A program made the position numbers and the translations under genes. Under the pieces are notes generated by a model, which was not told the DNA's origin, made no database searches, and saw only the letters and a program-made list of their open reading frames with translations. This document shows, one piece after another, positions 1 to 4,853 of a stretch of DNA of 5,159 nucleotides; positions within the stretch are counted from its first letter, which is position 1, and the number at the start of each line of letters is the position of its first letter. Origin of the DNA: Bacillota bacterium (GTDB lineage: Bacteria; Bacillota; Desulfotomaculia; Desulfotomaculales; Desulfotomaculaceae); contig JAMCWI010000026.1 of the NCBI GenBank assembly GCA_023481335.1, forward strand, positions 1 to 5,159, read 5' to 3'.

Positions 1-29
1 AAAATTAGAATATTTCAAGGAGGTTTAAA

Positions 30-656
30 ATGAAAACAAGCAGATTATTAGTAATAATTATAGTATGCTGTTGTATAATTCCAACATTAATCGGATGCTC
101 AACACAAAAAGTAAATGCTGGGCAAAAAGAAAAATTAACTACGTATATATTTGCAGATTATCCGCATTACTCAAGTATAGATTCTTTAGCTGAAAAAGCA
201 GATATAATTATTGAAGGAAAAATAGTTAGTTCAAGAGTTGAAGAAATCAATATTCTTGACAAAACAAATATGGAAGACAAAAAATTGCATCCAAGTAGTG
301 AAATACAAACATCTAAGATGGTTTATACTGTATATACTGTTAAAGTCAGCGATTCTTATAAAGGAACTGTTAAGCCTGGCGAAATAGTAGAGGTTAAGCA
401 GTTAGGTGGAGAAGATGAGACTACAGTTTATATAAGTGAGGATAGTGTGAAATTTCCAAAGAACAAAAAGTATTTAATGTTTCTTTCTACTTATGAAAAT
501 GTTCCTGCAAGTTTATTGAATCCTATTCAAGGTTCTTATAGCTATGAAGAAGAAACTCTAATAAACAAAGGAAAACTTCAAAGTGTAAATACAAAAAATG
601 ATTTAACACTTACAATCGAGGATTTAGAAAAGATAAAAAATAAATATTTAAAATAA
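30..656 (+). CDS. Predicted secreted lipoprotein of unknown function
   Basis: A 208-residue protein with a textbook lipoprotein signal: a basic N-terminus (K2, R5), a hydrophobic core at about residues 6-21, and a lipobox Leu-Ile-Gly-Cys ending at Cys23. This predicts lipidation and anchoring on the outer face of the membrane. The mature part (24-208) is hydrophilic and rich in Lys and Glu. It contains a 'VEGK/IIEGK' strand near residue 60, then an alternating Tyr-Thr-Val stretch and 'SYKGTVKPGE' near 108-118. This looks like the small beta-rich domain seen in many uncharacterised Firmicutes lipoproteins; that is an impression, not a search result. The start is supported by AAGGAGG at 17-23, six bases before ATG. 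The gene is clearly more AT-rich than the leftward operon at 1478-3792, so it may have a different history. No promoter is visible, as the window starts too close. I do not recognise a specific function. Confidence 0.85.
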   Translation: MKTSRLLVIIIVCCCIIPTLIGCSTQKVNAGQKEKLTTYIFADYPHYSSIDSLAEKADIIIEGKIVSSRVEEINILDKTNMEDKKLHPSSEIQTSKMVYTVYTVKVSDSYKGTVKPGEIVEVKQLGGEDETTVYISEDSVKFPKNKKYLMFLSTYENVPASLLNPIQGSYSYEEETLINKGKLQSVNTKNDLTLTIEDLEKIKNKYLK

Positions 657-833
657 CCAAAATTATAATAAGGGTTTATTGAACGAGCCGCAACTCCTAA
701 TAATTCTCAAACGTTAAAAGTCCCTTCCTACAACCAAGTATAATGGACCCATAAAATGAGACACGATTTGGCAAGGGGAAAGCGACACCTGCGTCGAAGT
801 GGTAGATAACAGAAAGGAAGAAGGAGTTAACCC

Positions 834-1165
834 ATGTCAAAAAACCAATATTCACCAGAAGAAAAACTGAAAATTGTAATTGAAGCACTCAAGGAAGAAC
901 GCCTGATTACAGATATTGCCTCAGAATATGGAGTCCATCCCAGCGTGATCCACCGCTGGAAGAAAGAGTTGCTTGAAAGTGCTGAAAGAGTCTTTGCTTC
1001 CTCAAAAAATGCTAAAGACGTTGCTAATGAAAAACAGCAGCAGCAAGCAGAAATAGAAAATCCTCCCAAGTTGGCCGTCTGACTACACAGTTGGAATGGT
1101 TGAAAAAAAAATCTAAAGGAATTCTGCCCCGTCAAGGACCGGGAAGCAATGGTAACATGGGATGA
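834..1165 (+). pseudogene. IS3-family transposase OrfA, frameshifted
   Basis: OrfA of IS3 elements is the helix-turn-helix DNA-binding half of the transposase. The first 82 codons (834-1082) read well: 'QYSPEEKLKIVIEALKEE', then 'ITDIASEYGVHPSVIHRWKK', the expected HTH. The frame then changes. In the frame starting at 1067 the sequence continues 'QVGRLTTQLEWLKKKS', the usual C-terminal leucine-zipper end of OrfA. So a net loss of a few bases near 1061-1069 created the premature stop at 1080-1082. The second piece stays open to a stop at 1163-1165. AAGGAG at 821-826, seven bases before the ATG, supports the start. A run of nine A at 1103-1111 sits where IS3 elements carry their frameshift signal, but orfB is too damaged to test this. 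The protein is non-functional. Confidence 0.8.
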
Positions 1166-1385
1166 TTCCTGCCTTACCATTATGGGATGATTCCTGCCTT
1201 ACCATTAAGGAACAAGCCGAGCTTCTCACCTTAAACCGCACAGGTCTGTATCGTAAAGCTAAAGAGCCTGCGGAACTGGAGGTTAAGATTAAGCACCTGC
1301 TCCTTTTTGATACTACTATAGAACCCGTTGGTAAAACATCGGTGAAATTCCGGACGGCTACGGTATAAAACAGGTGGTTTACAGG
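1149..1385 (+). pseudogene. IS3-family transposase OrfB, N-terminal remnant
   Basis: OrfB normally carries the rve/DDE integrase domain; only its N-terminal HTH_21-like lead-in remains here. Reading from ATG 1149 gives 'MVTWDDSCLTI', and after the duplicated 25 bases the protein resumes in another frame as 'KEQAELLTLNRTGLYRKA' (from 1207). Removing one copy of the 25-bp repeat joins these into the expected start of an IS3 OrfB. The frame is lost again after about 1310. In a third frame 'GYGIKQVVYR' appears just before a stop near 1385, matching the position of the 'GYGI' motif in intact OrfB proteins. No Asp/Asp/Glu catalytic residues are present. A 68-codon open frame at 1162-1368 covers part of this stretch but is not a real gene. 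Confidence 0.7.
1157..1206 (+). repeat. Perfect 25-bp tandem duplication inside orfB remnant
   Basis: Bases 1157-1181 and 1182-1206 are identical, unit length 25. As 25 is not a multiple of three, the duplication shifts the orfB frame and brings a TGA (1188-1190) into the original frame. The repeat unit ends in TTACCATT, and AATGGTAA (1148-1155) just upstream is its reverse complement. A short hairpin may therefore have promoted slippage; that mechanism is inference. Confidence 0.95.
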
Positions 1386-1406
1386 TGAAAAAGTAAAGTA
1401 TAAAAG

Positions 1407-1439
1407 CAAAAATCCCCGGACTCAGACCGGGGATTTTTG
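1407..1439. terminator. Strong intrinsic terminator, probably bidirectional
   Basis: A perfect 13-bp stem (1407-1419 with 1427-1439) has a GC-rich core CCCCGG and a 7-base loop, flanked by A5 on one side and T5 on the other. Read leftward it follows the stop of the WtpA-like gene by 38 bases and is followed by a T-rich stretch, so ending the TSUP-PadR-binding protein transcription is its likely main job. Read rightward it would also stop transcripts from the IS remnant. Confidence 0.9.
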
Positions 1440-1477
1440 TCACACCTCAATACCCTTTGCTGTTTTTCGATTTGCAT

Positions 1478-2293
1478 TTAATACGGAACCAGGCCGCAGT
1501 CTTCCATTAGCTGCCGGCCTTTTTTACCAAGGATCAAGTCCAGAAAGGTGTCTGCCACTTCCGGATTGTCAGCATTTTTAGGGATGGCAATGGCAAATTC
1601 AATGGGCGCGCCGGTAACGCATACCATCTCGCCGGAATTTTTCCCCTGCAGGCTGACGGAAGCCTGTTGATAATGCTTAGCATGAGAAGGATTGGAAAGA
1701 TTGATCCTCTCCGGCAGTTTGAGATAGGGTAAGCCGAATTGGTTGGCTACGCAAAGATAGGAAAAGGCATAATCCAGTTTGCCAACCAACACTTCCGAGG
1801 CCATGTCGTAGGACTTGGGGTAAATGAACTCGCCGGTACATTTCCTGTCCAGCCTTCCAAAAAGCCCCTCCTGCCCGTAATGCTTCTCAGCCAGCTGCTG
1901 TTTTTCATTAGTACGGTAGCCGCATGGGTCGAGATTGTGGTTAGACCGCCCAAAGGTGATACCTTCTTCCAGTAAAATATCATACCAGTTGTCCGGCGTA
2001 ATTTCGGCACTCCCCTTAGAAAACTCGTTATAGGCCAAAACAATTTGGTCGTTGGCAAAGATATAATATTTATCTACGTATTCCGGCACCAGCAGCTCAT
2101 CAAACAGCATGGGATCTGCCAGGGCAAGGATATCAACAACTTTACCCTCTCGAATTTGCCTGGCGCAGGCCCGGGAACCAAAGGACTCCAGACGGATTTC
2201 CCAATCGGGATGCGTTTCTTTTAACAATTTGGCACACTCCGCAATGGGCATGCGCAGGGCACCGGCATGCAATATGCTAAGCGTCTGGATCAT
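1478..2293 (-). CDS. WtpA/ModA-like oxyanion-binding protein without signal peptide
   Basis: This 271-residue protein matches the tungstate/molybdate periplasmic-binding family (closest in feel to WtpA/archaeal ModA). Landmarks are 'LHAGAL' at 8-13, 'FGSRAC' at 38-43, 'DILALAD' at 54-60, 'ITPDNWYDIL' at 98-107, 'LDPCGYRT' at 121-128, 'KLDYAFSY' at 172-179, 'LPERINLSNP' at 193-202 and 'AIPKNADNPEVAD' near 236-248. Family members are normally exported lipoproteins that feed an ABC importer. Here the chain begins directly at the first beta-strand (MIQTLSILHAG), with no signal peptide. An in-frame TGA at 2324-2326 allows no longer start. A G-rich Shine-Dalgarno at about 2298-2305 precedes the ATG. 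Asp122 and Asp163 are candidates for the two carboxylates that complete metal-oxyanion coordination in this subfamily, placed from memory of the family. No ABC permease or ATPase is adjacent. The start overlaps the padR stop as ATGA, so the two are translationally coupled. Likely a cytoplasmic oxyanion (tungstate, molybdate or possibly sulfur oxyanion) sensor; ligand unproven. Confidence 0.85.
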   Translation of the reverse strand: MIQTLSILHAGALRMPIAECAKLLKETHPDWEIRLESFGSRACARQIREGKVVDILALADPMLFDELLVPEYVDKYYIFANDQIVLAYNEFSKGSAEITPDNWYDILLEEGITFGRSNHNLDPCGYRTNEKQQLAEKHYGQEGLFGRLDRKCTGEFIYPKSYDMASEVLVGKLDYAFSYLCVANQFGLPYLKLPERINLSNPSHAKHYQQASVSLQGKNSGEMVCVTGAPIEFAIAIPKNADNPEVADTFLDLILGKKGRQLMEDCGLVPY

Positions 2294-2673
2294 TCTCTCC
2301 CCCCCTTTATCCTCCGGTTGTACTCATCTAAAAAAGCGTTTAGTTTACCAACCTTATCATTTATTAATTCCACACAGTAGGCCAGGGCCTGTTCCCCCTC
2401 CGGGGTTAAGACATAGGCCCGCCGGGCGGGCCCCGACTGGTCGGTTTCCCATTTTGAGATGACCAAACCGTCCTCCTCCATGCGTCGCAGGTTGCGGTAG
2501 ATGGTGGCCGGGTCGGCTTCCACCTCGGAGAAGCCGGAATCATTAAACTTTTGGATTAATTCGTACCCGTGGGAAGGTCTTTGGGAAAGAAAGTATAACA
2601 AACTCGGCACCAGCATTTTGTCCAACCGGCCGGTAATATAGGTATAGTCAGGGTTTTGATGATCTTCCTTCAC
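2290..2673 (-). CDS. PadR-family transcriptional regulator
   Basis: A small winged-helix DNA-binding protein of 127 residues, or 130 from the upstream GTG at 2682. The PadR signature is clear in order: 'MLVPSLLYFLSQRPSHGYELIQKF' spans helices 1-2 (numbering from the upstream GTG, about 23-46). 'DPATIYRNLRRMEEDGLV' at 57-74 is the recognition helix with its Tyr-Arg pair. The wing runs at about 76-96, with 'RRAYVLTPEG'. A C-terminal helix for dimerisation covers 97-125. I prefer GTG 2673 as the start: GAGGTGA at 2679-2685 sits five bases in front of it, whereas the 2682 GTG lies inside that Shine-Dalgarno. PadR proteins are usually repressors of neighbouring transporter genes and often respond to a small ligand. 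This one is 138-147 bases downstream of the TSUP gene and overlaps the binding-protein gene by 4 bases, so it probably acts with that protein. Regulation of the TSUP promoter is inferred. Confidence 0.92.
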   Translation of the reverse strand: MKEDHQNPDYTYITGRLDKMLVPSLLYFLSQRPSHGYELIQKFNDSGFSEVEADPATIYRNLRRMEEDGLVISKWETDQSGPARRAYVLTPEGEQALAYCVELINDKVGKLNAFLDEYNRRIKGGRE

Positions 2674-2763
2674 CCAATTCACCTCATATCTTTGTCCTTT
2701 GTCTGTTTCATTTTGGGTATAACCAATTACATTCCGTTTAAAACATCTAACGTCGAAATAAGG

Positions 2764-2805
2764 GAATTCCTCCTGCGGGATACAAAAGCCGGGCAGAGGG
2801 AATTC
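2764..2805 (-). promoter_or_regulatory. Hairpin between TSUP gene and padR
   Basis: On the leftward transcript, 13 bases (2793-2805) pair with 2764-2776 with one mismatch and one G-U, around a 16-base loop. The hairpin starts about 15 bases after the TSUP stop codon. It has no U-tract, so it is not a standard terminator. It could instead stabilise the upstream message or damp read-through into padR. The arms include the 9-base direct repeat AGGGAATTC (2761-2769, 2797-2805). Confidence 0.5.
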
Positions 2806-2820
2806 GGTTATTGAACTATA

Positions 2821-3792
2821 CTACTTAAGGAAAAACTGGAGGATGTAGTTAAAGGCCAAGAACAGAATTAAAGCGCAGAGGATGCACTTAATGATTCGAT
2901 CAGGCAGGAATTTTTGAATTCGGGCACCAACATAGGTGCCCAGCAACCCCCCGACCCCGAACAGTGCCCCCAGCATCCAGTCCGGTGCCACGGCGGCGTT
3001 GCCGGCAACGGCGGTGGCAGCCAGGATGTGATAGTAGGCTACCCCGGCAATGGAAGTGATGAAGGTGCCGGCAAGGGCAGCCCCGGCCACGGTATAAATG
3101 GGCAGGCCTAAAACAGCCACACAAAAGGGTGCGACAATGGCACCGCCGCCAATGCCGTAAATGCCGCCGATAAGGCCAACCGCCAGAGCCAGGGTCATGA
3201 TGGCGATGGTGCTAAAGGAGTAGGTATCTCCCCAGAATTCGTATTCAATCTTTTTGAGGGAAACAGTTTTGGTTTTCACCACCGCTTCCGGCGGCAATCC
3301 TGCGGCCACACGGTCAGAATTTATTTCTTTCATTTTTGCCACCTGCTCGGCAAACTTTTTCTGCATGGTCTTGTTTTGTTCTTTCATCTTTTTATTCCAG
3401 CCAGCCACATCCGAAAGCAGCCGATAGCCCAAATACAGCAGAACCAAACCCACAAAAAGCTTAAAGGATTTGGGATCGGGCAGATAGTGAATGCGGATCC
3501 AGGCCCCGAAAAATACACCGGGCAGTGTACCGATGACCACCGCCCAGGTAAGGGGCCAGGCCATGCGTCCTTCTTTAATATAGCGGTACAAGCCGCCTGG
3601 AATGGCAATAATGTTGTAAATCAAGTTGGTGGGACTTACGCCGGGACTGGTATAATGCAGGACGCTCATTTGAAAGGGCAGGAGCAAAAAGGCCCCGGAT
3701 ACACCGGCCGACGTCGTTAAAGAGGACACCAAAAAAGCCACCAGCGGCGGAATAAAAGGCAGCACATCCACACCGGAAACAGGAAAATGCAT
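2821..3792 (-). CDS. TSUP (TauE/SafE) family anion permease
   Basis: A 323-residue integral membrane protein of the TSUP family, whose characterised members move sulfite, sulfoacetate and other sulfur-containing or organic anions by secondary transport. About eight hydrophobic segments are visible in two halves: roughly 11-40, 53-70, 82-98, 110-126, then 193-229, 233-259, 271-290 and 300-321. The second half carries the family's glycine motif 'GLIGGIYGIGGGAIVAPF' (206-223); the first-half counterpart, 'SAGVSGAFLLLPF' (28-40), is weaker. The halves are joined by a long charged segment (about 131-190, many Lys/Glu) that should be cytoplasmic and is longer than in minimal members. ATG 3792 is preceded by AGGAGGAGG about eight bases upstream. 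It has its own sigma-70 promoter and begins the leftward cluster with padR and the oxyanion-binding protein. The context favours export or uptake of a sulfur or metal oxyanion, but substrate and direction cannot be read from sequence. Confidence 0.92.
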   Translation of the reverse strand: MHFPVSGVDVLPFIPPLVAFLVSSLTTSAGVSGAFLLLPFQMSVLHYTSPGVSPTNLIYNIIAIPGGLYRYIKEGRMAWPLTWAVVIGTLPGVFFGAWIRIHYLPDPKSFKLFVGLVLLYLGYRLLSDVAGWNKKMKEQNKTMQKKFAEQVAKMKEINSDRVAAGLPPEAVVKTKTVSLKKIEYEFWGDTYSFSTIAIMTLALAVGLIGGIYGIGGGAIVAPFCVAVLGLPIYTVAGAALAGTFITSIAGVAYYHILAATAVAGNAAVAPDWMLGALFGVGGLLGTYVGARIQKFLPDRIIKCILCALILFLAFNYILQFFLK

Positions 3793-3827
3793 GATACCCC
3801 TCCTCCTAATTCTTACATTAAACCTTG

Positions 3828-3842
3828 AATAGATTATCTATT
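3828..3842. promoter_or_regulatory. 15-bp palindrome in TSUP leader, candidate operator
   Basis: AATAGAT-T-ATCTATT is a perfect 7-1-7 inverted repeat between the TSUP promoter and its ribosome binding site. The one-base centre cannot form an RNA hairpin loop, so a DNA-binding dimer is the more natural reader. Its centre is 23 bp from that of the next palindrome, about two helical turns. The binding protein is unknown; the PadR product of the same cluster is the obvious candidate. Confidence 0.45.
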
Positions 3843-3851
3843 AACCAATAA

Positions 3852-3864
3852 GTGCATCATGCAC
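3852..3864. promoter_or_regulatory. 13-bp palindrome GTGCATCATGCAC, candidate operator
   Basis: A perfect 6-1-6 inverted repeat just downstream of the predicted TSUP transcription start (about 3872). Extended on the leftward strand it reads ATGTGCATGATGCACT, loosely like the ATGT...ACAT style of known PadR operators. Position just inside the transcript suits a roadblock or promoter-occlusion repressor. Function is inferred. Confidence 0.5.
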
Positions 3865-3878
3865 ATACTGGTAAAACA

Positions 3879-3907
3879 ATCATACATAGGCCCTAAAATA
3901 CTGTCAA
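3879..3907 (-). promoter_or_regulatory. Sigma-70 promoter of the TSUP gene
   Basis: On the leftward strand a perfect -35 TTGACA (3902-3907) is followed by a 17-base spacer and TATGAT (3879-3884), five of six bases of the -10 consensus. The start point would be near 3872, giving a leader of about 80 bases that contains both palindromes. It lies downstream of the brnA terminator, so the TSUP gene is a separate unit from the toxin-antitoxin genes. Confidence 0.75.
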
Positions 3908-3941
3908 CTATTTTAAAAGAAACAACGTAGAATAAGTGGGC

Positions 3942-3979
3942 AAAAAAAACAACCCTCCTGTGTGTCTACCAGGAGAGTT
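3942..3979 (-). terminator. Intrinsic terminator of leftward brnA
   Basis: A 10-bp stem with one G-U (3970-3979 with 3951-3960), 9-base loop, then TTGTTTTTTTT on the leftward strand (A-run 3942-3949). It starts seven bases after the brnA stop codon and separates the toxin-antitoxin region from the TSUP promoter. Confidence 0.9.
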
Positions 3980-3985
3980 CATAAA

Positions 3986-4273
3986 CTAGATACGGAATTT
4001 ATTAATGCCTTCTACAATCCACATTCGAATTAATGTCTGATAGGGAAGTCCTTTTTTATTAGCTATGGTTTTAACGGCTTCAATTTGACTTGGCTCTAGT
4101 CGTAAGGTAACCGGTTTTTTCAGTTCTCTTTTATTTACTATTTCATCTTTAAGTTCCGACGCTATTTCTATCTCTACCGGCTCAAAATCTTTAATAAATT
4201 CAGTACTGTCATGTTCATCCCAAAAATGGGCTTCTTCTTCTTCAGTATTAAATTTAGGAATTTTCTTAGTCAT
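3986..4273 (-). CDS. brnA: BrnA-family antitoxin, complete (inverted copy)
   Basis: A 95-residue antitoxin of the BrnT/BrnA type II system. BrnA binds and neutralises the BrnT ribonuclease and, through its C-terminal ribbon-helix-helix domain, binds DNA to repress its own operon. Visible features are the N-terminal toxin-binding segment 'KFNTEEEEAHFWDEHDST' (7-24) and the ribbon strand 'KKPVTLRLEPSQIEAVK' (52-68). The second helix with 'KKGLPYQTLIRMWI' (73-86) follows, as in typical BrnA/CopG-like proteins. ATG 4273 is chosen over an in-frame TTG at 4282: it lies two bases after the brnT stop, exactly as in the other copy, with AAGGGGGA about nine bases upstream. Its partner toxin gene is cut short (brnT remnant, 4276-4364) and has lost its promoter, so expression of this antitoxin would need read-in from another promoter. 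It has its own terminator. Confidence 0.9.
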   Translation of the reverse strand: MTKKIPKFNTEEEEAHFWDEHDSTEFIKDFEPVEIEIASELKDEIVNKRELKKPVTLRLEPSQIEAVKTIANKKGLPYQTLIRMWIVEGINKFRI

Positions 4274-4364
4274 AACTACCAATCCCCCTTTTCACGAAGG
4301 TAATAGCGTCTTTCGGAATGGGTCATATCACGGGCTGTAATTACCCGGACAACACCCCAGGCTT
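4243..4364 (+). repeat. Left arm of inverted brnTA repeat
   Basis: This 122-base arm is the reverse complement of 5037-5159 with a single one-base gap. Bases 4243-4356 match perfectly. It covers the start of brnA and the end of brnT. The left end of the match is set by the window edge on the other side, so the true repeat may be longer. Confidence 0.95.
4276..4364 (-). pseudogene. brnT: C-terminal remnant of brnT toxin gene
   Basis: Only the last about 25 codons of brnT remain in frame, ending 'ITARDMTHSERRYYLREKGDW', identical to the end of the intact copy at 4854-5126. Going upstream there is a one-base deletion at about 4356-4357 relative to the intact copy. Similarity then lasts eight more bases and stops at 4364, where an unrelated gene fragment begins. 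The N-terminal RNase core is missing, so no toxin is made here. Confidence 0.88.
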
Positions 4365-4784
4365 GCCGCCGCGGGCAGGGAACTGCTGACCAAGCTGAAC
4401 CAGCACCGCTGGCCGGGCCCTCTAAAGGAAGAACCGCTGCCTTATCACACCGGTGCCGGGGATTTCCATCAGGTTCCCATTTTAACCATTGATCTCACCC
4501 AATGGGAAATCCAACTGGGCCGACACCCCCTGGAATTAACCCGCGCCCAACGTAGAATCCTGTTTCGCCTGGCGGCAGCCAGGGGACACTACCTGGACAG
4601 AGAAATCATTTACTCCGCGATCCAGGGGGAAACCGCTATCCTGGGTTCCCCGGGTGACGTCAAATCCCACATCCGCCTGCTGCGCCAAAAACTTGGAGAC
4701 GACGCCAAACGCCAACTTTACATTGAAAGCAAACGCTCCCTGGGGTACAGGCTAAATCGTAATCATGTGCAAGTATTGGCATAA
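4357..4784 (+). pseudogene. 5'-truncated gene with OmpR-type winged-helix C-terminus
   Basis: An open frame with no ATG runs to TAA at 4782-4784, giving about 140 residues. The last 80 form a Trans_reg_C winged helix as found in OmpR/PhoB response regulators. Its landmarks are 'HPLELTRAQRRILFRLAAARG', 'LDREIIYSAIQGE', the recognition helix 'GDVKSHIRLLRQKLGDD', and the wing ending 'YIESKRSLGYRLNRN'. The first about 55 residues are a linker or the end of an unidentified domain; 'LNQHRWPG' faintly recalls the end of AAA+ activator domains, but I would not rely on it. No receiver domain is visible. The gene starts abruptly at the brnT fusion point (4364/4365) and its GC-rich codon use resembles the TSUP-PadR cluster rather than brnTA. 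In the source locus it probably sits directly upstream of brnT, as here (25 bases before the brnT promoter). Confidence 0.75.
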
Positions 4785-4808
4785 TGCAAAAACTGACAGA
4801 AAAATGTA

Positions 4809-4837
4809 TTGACAATGTAAATATAGGTTATTATATT
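4809..4837 (+). promoter_or_regulatory. Sigma-70 promoter of brnTA with overlapping palindrome
   Basis: TTGACA (4809-4814), a 17-base spacer and TATATT (4832-4837) form a near-perfect promoter, with a start near 4844 and a leader of only about ten bases. A perfect 6-6-6 inverted repeat AATATA-GGTTAT-TATATT (4820-4837) overlaps the -10 box. BrnA antitoxins repress their own operons, so this is a good candidate for the BrnA/BrnT-BrnA operator; that binding is inferred. Confidence 0.8.
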
Positions 4838-4853
4838 AAAAGTAGGTGGGACT

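Larger units (their letters stand above)
744..1385 (+). mobile_element. Degenerate IS3-family insertion sequence remnant
   Basis: The stretch holds the 5' half of an IS3-type element. A terminal-repeat-like sequence starting TGGACCCATAAAATGAGACA lies at 744-763, followed by orfA and the first third of orfB. No matching right inverted repeat is found downstream: I looked for the complement of the left end up to the terminator at 1407. No DDE catalytic core is encoded, because coding similarity fades after about 1385. There are at least three lesions: a small net deletion in orfA near 1061-1069, a 25-bp tandem duplication in orfB at 1157-1206, and further frame disruption near 1310-1365. The element is therefore immobile. 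The left boundary is inferred from the look of the sequence, and the target-site duplication cannot be defined without a right end. Confidence 0.75.

Noticed and set aside
657..743. Terminator or promoter between the lipoprotein gene and the IS remnant.
   Set aside because: Only a 5-bp A/T stem (AATAA/TTATT) and an isolated TATAAT at 739-744 with no -35; neither is convincing.
1103..1111. A9 run as a programmed frameshift site joining orfA to orfB.
   Set aside because: Position fits IS3 elements, but both reading frames have suffered indels, so the required shift direction cannot be verified.
1739..2462. Several open frames opposite or overlapping the binding-protein and padR genes.
   Set aside because: They are shadows of well-recognised proteins, with no ribosome binding sites and no family resemblance.
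2683..2760. A separate promoter for padR.
   Set aside because: TGTAAT and TTATAC stretches could be -10 boxes, but none has a credible -35 at 16-18 bases.
2764..2805. Moco/tungsten cofactor riboswitch in front of padR and the oxyanion-binding protein.
   Set aside because: There is a hairpin, but I do not see the conserved multi-stem core of that RNA family, and the length is too short.
2900..3720. Open frames of 65-114 codons on both strands within the TSUP gene.
   Set aside because: Low-complexity Gly/His/Arg-rich translations typical of out-of-frame reading of a membrane protein gene.
2720..3849. The octamer TAACCAAT occurs upstream of both padR (2720-2727) and the TSUP gene (3842-3849), a possible shared regulator site.
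   Set aside because: It is only eight bases and not palindromic; one chance repeat of this length in 5 kb is not remarkable.
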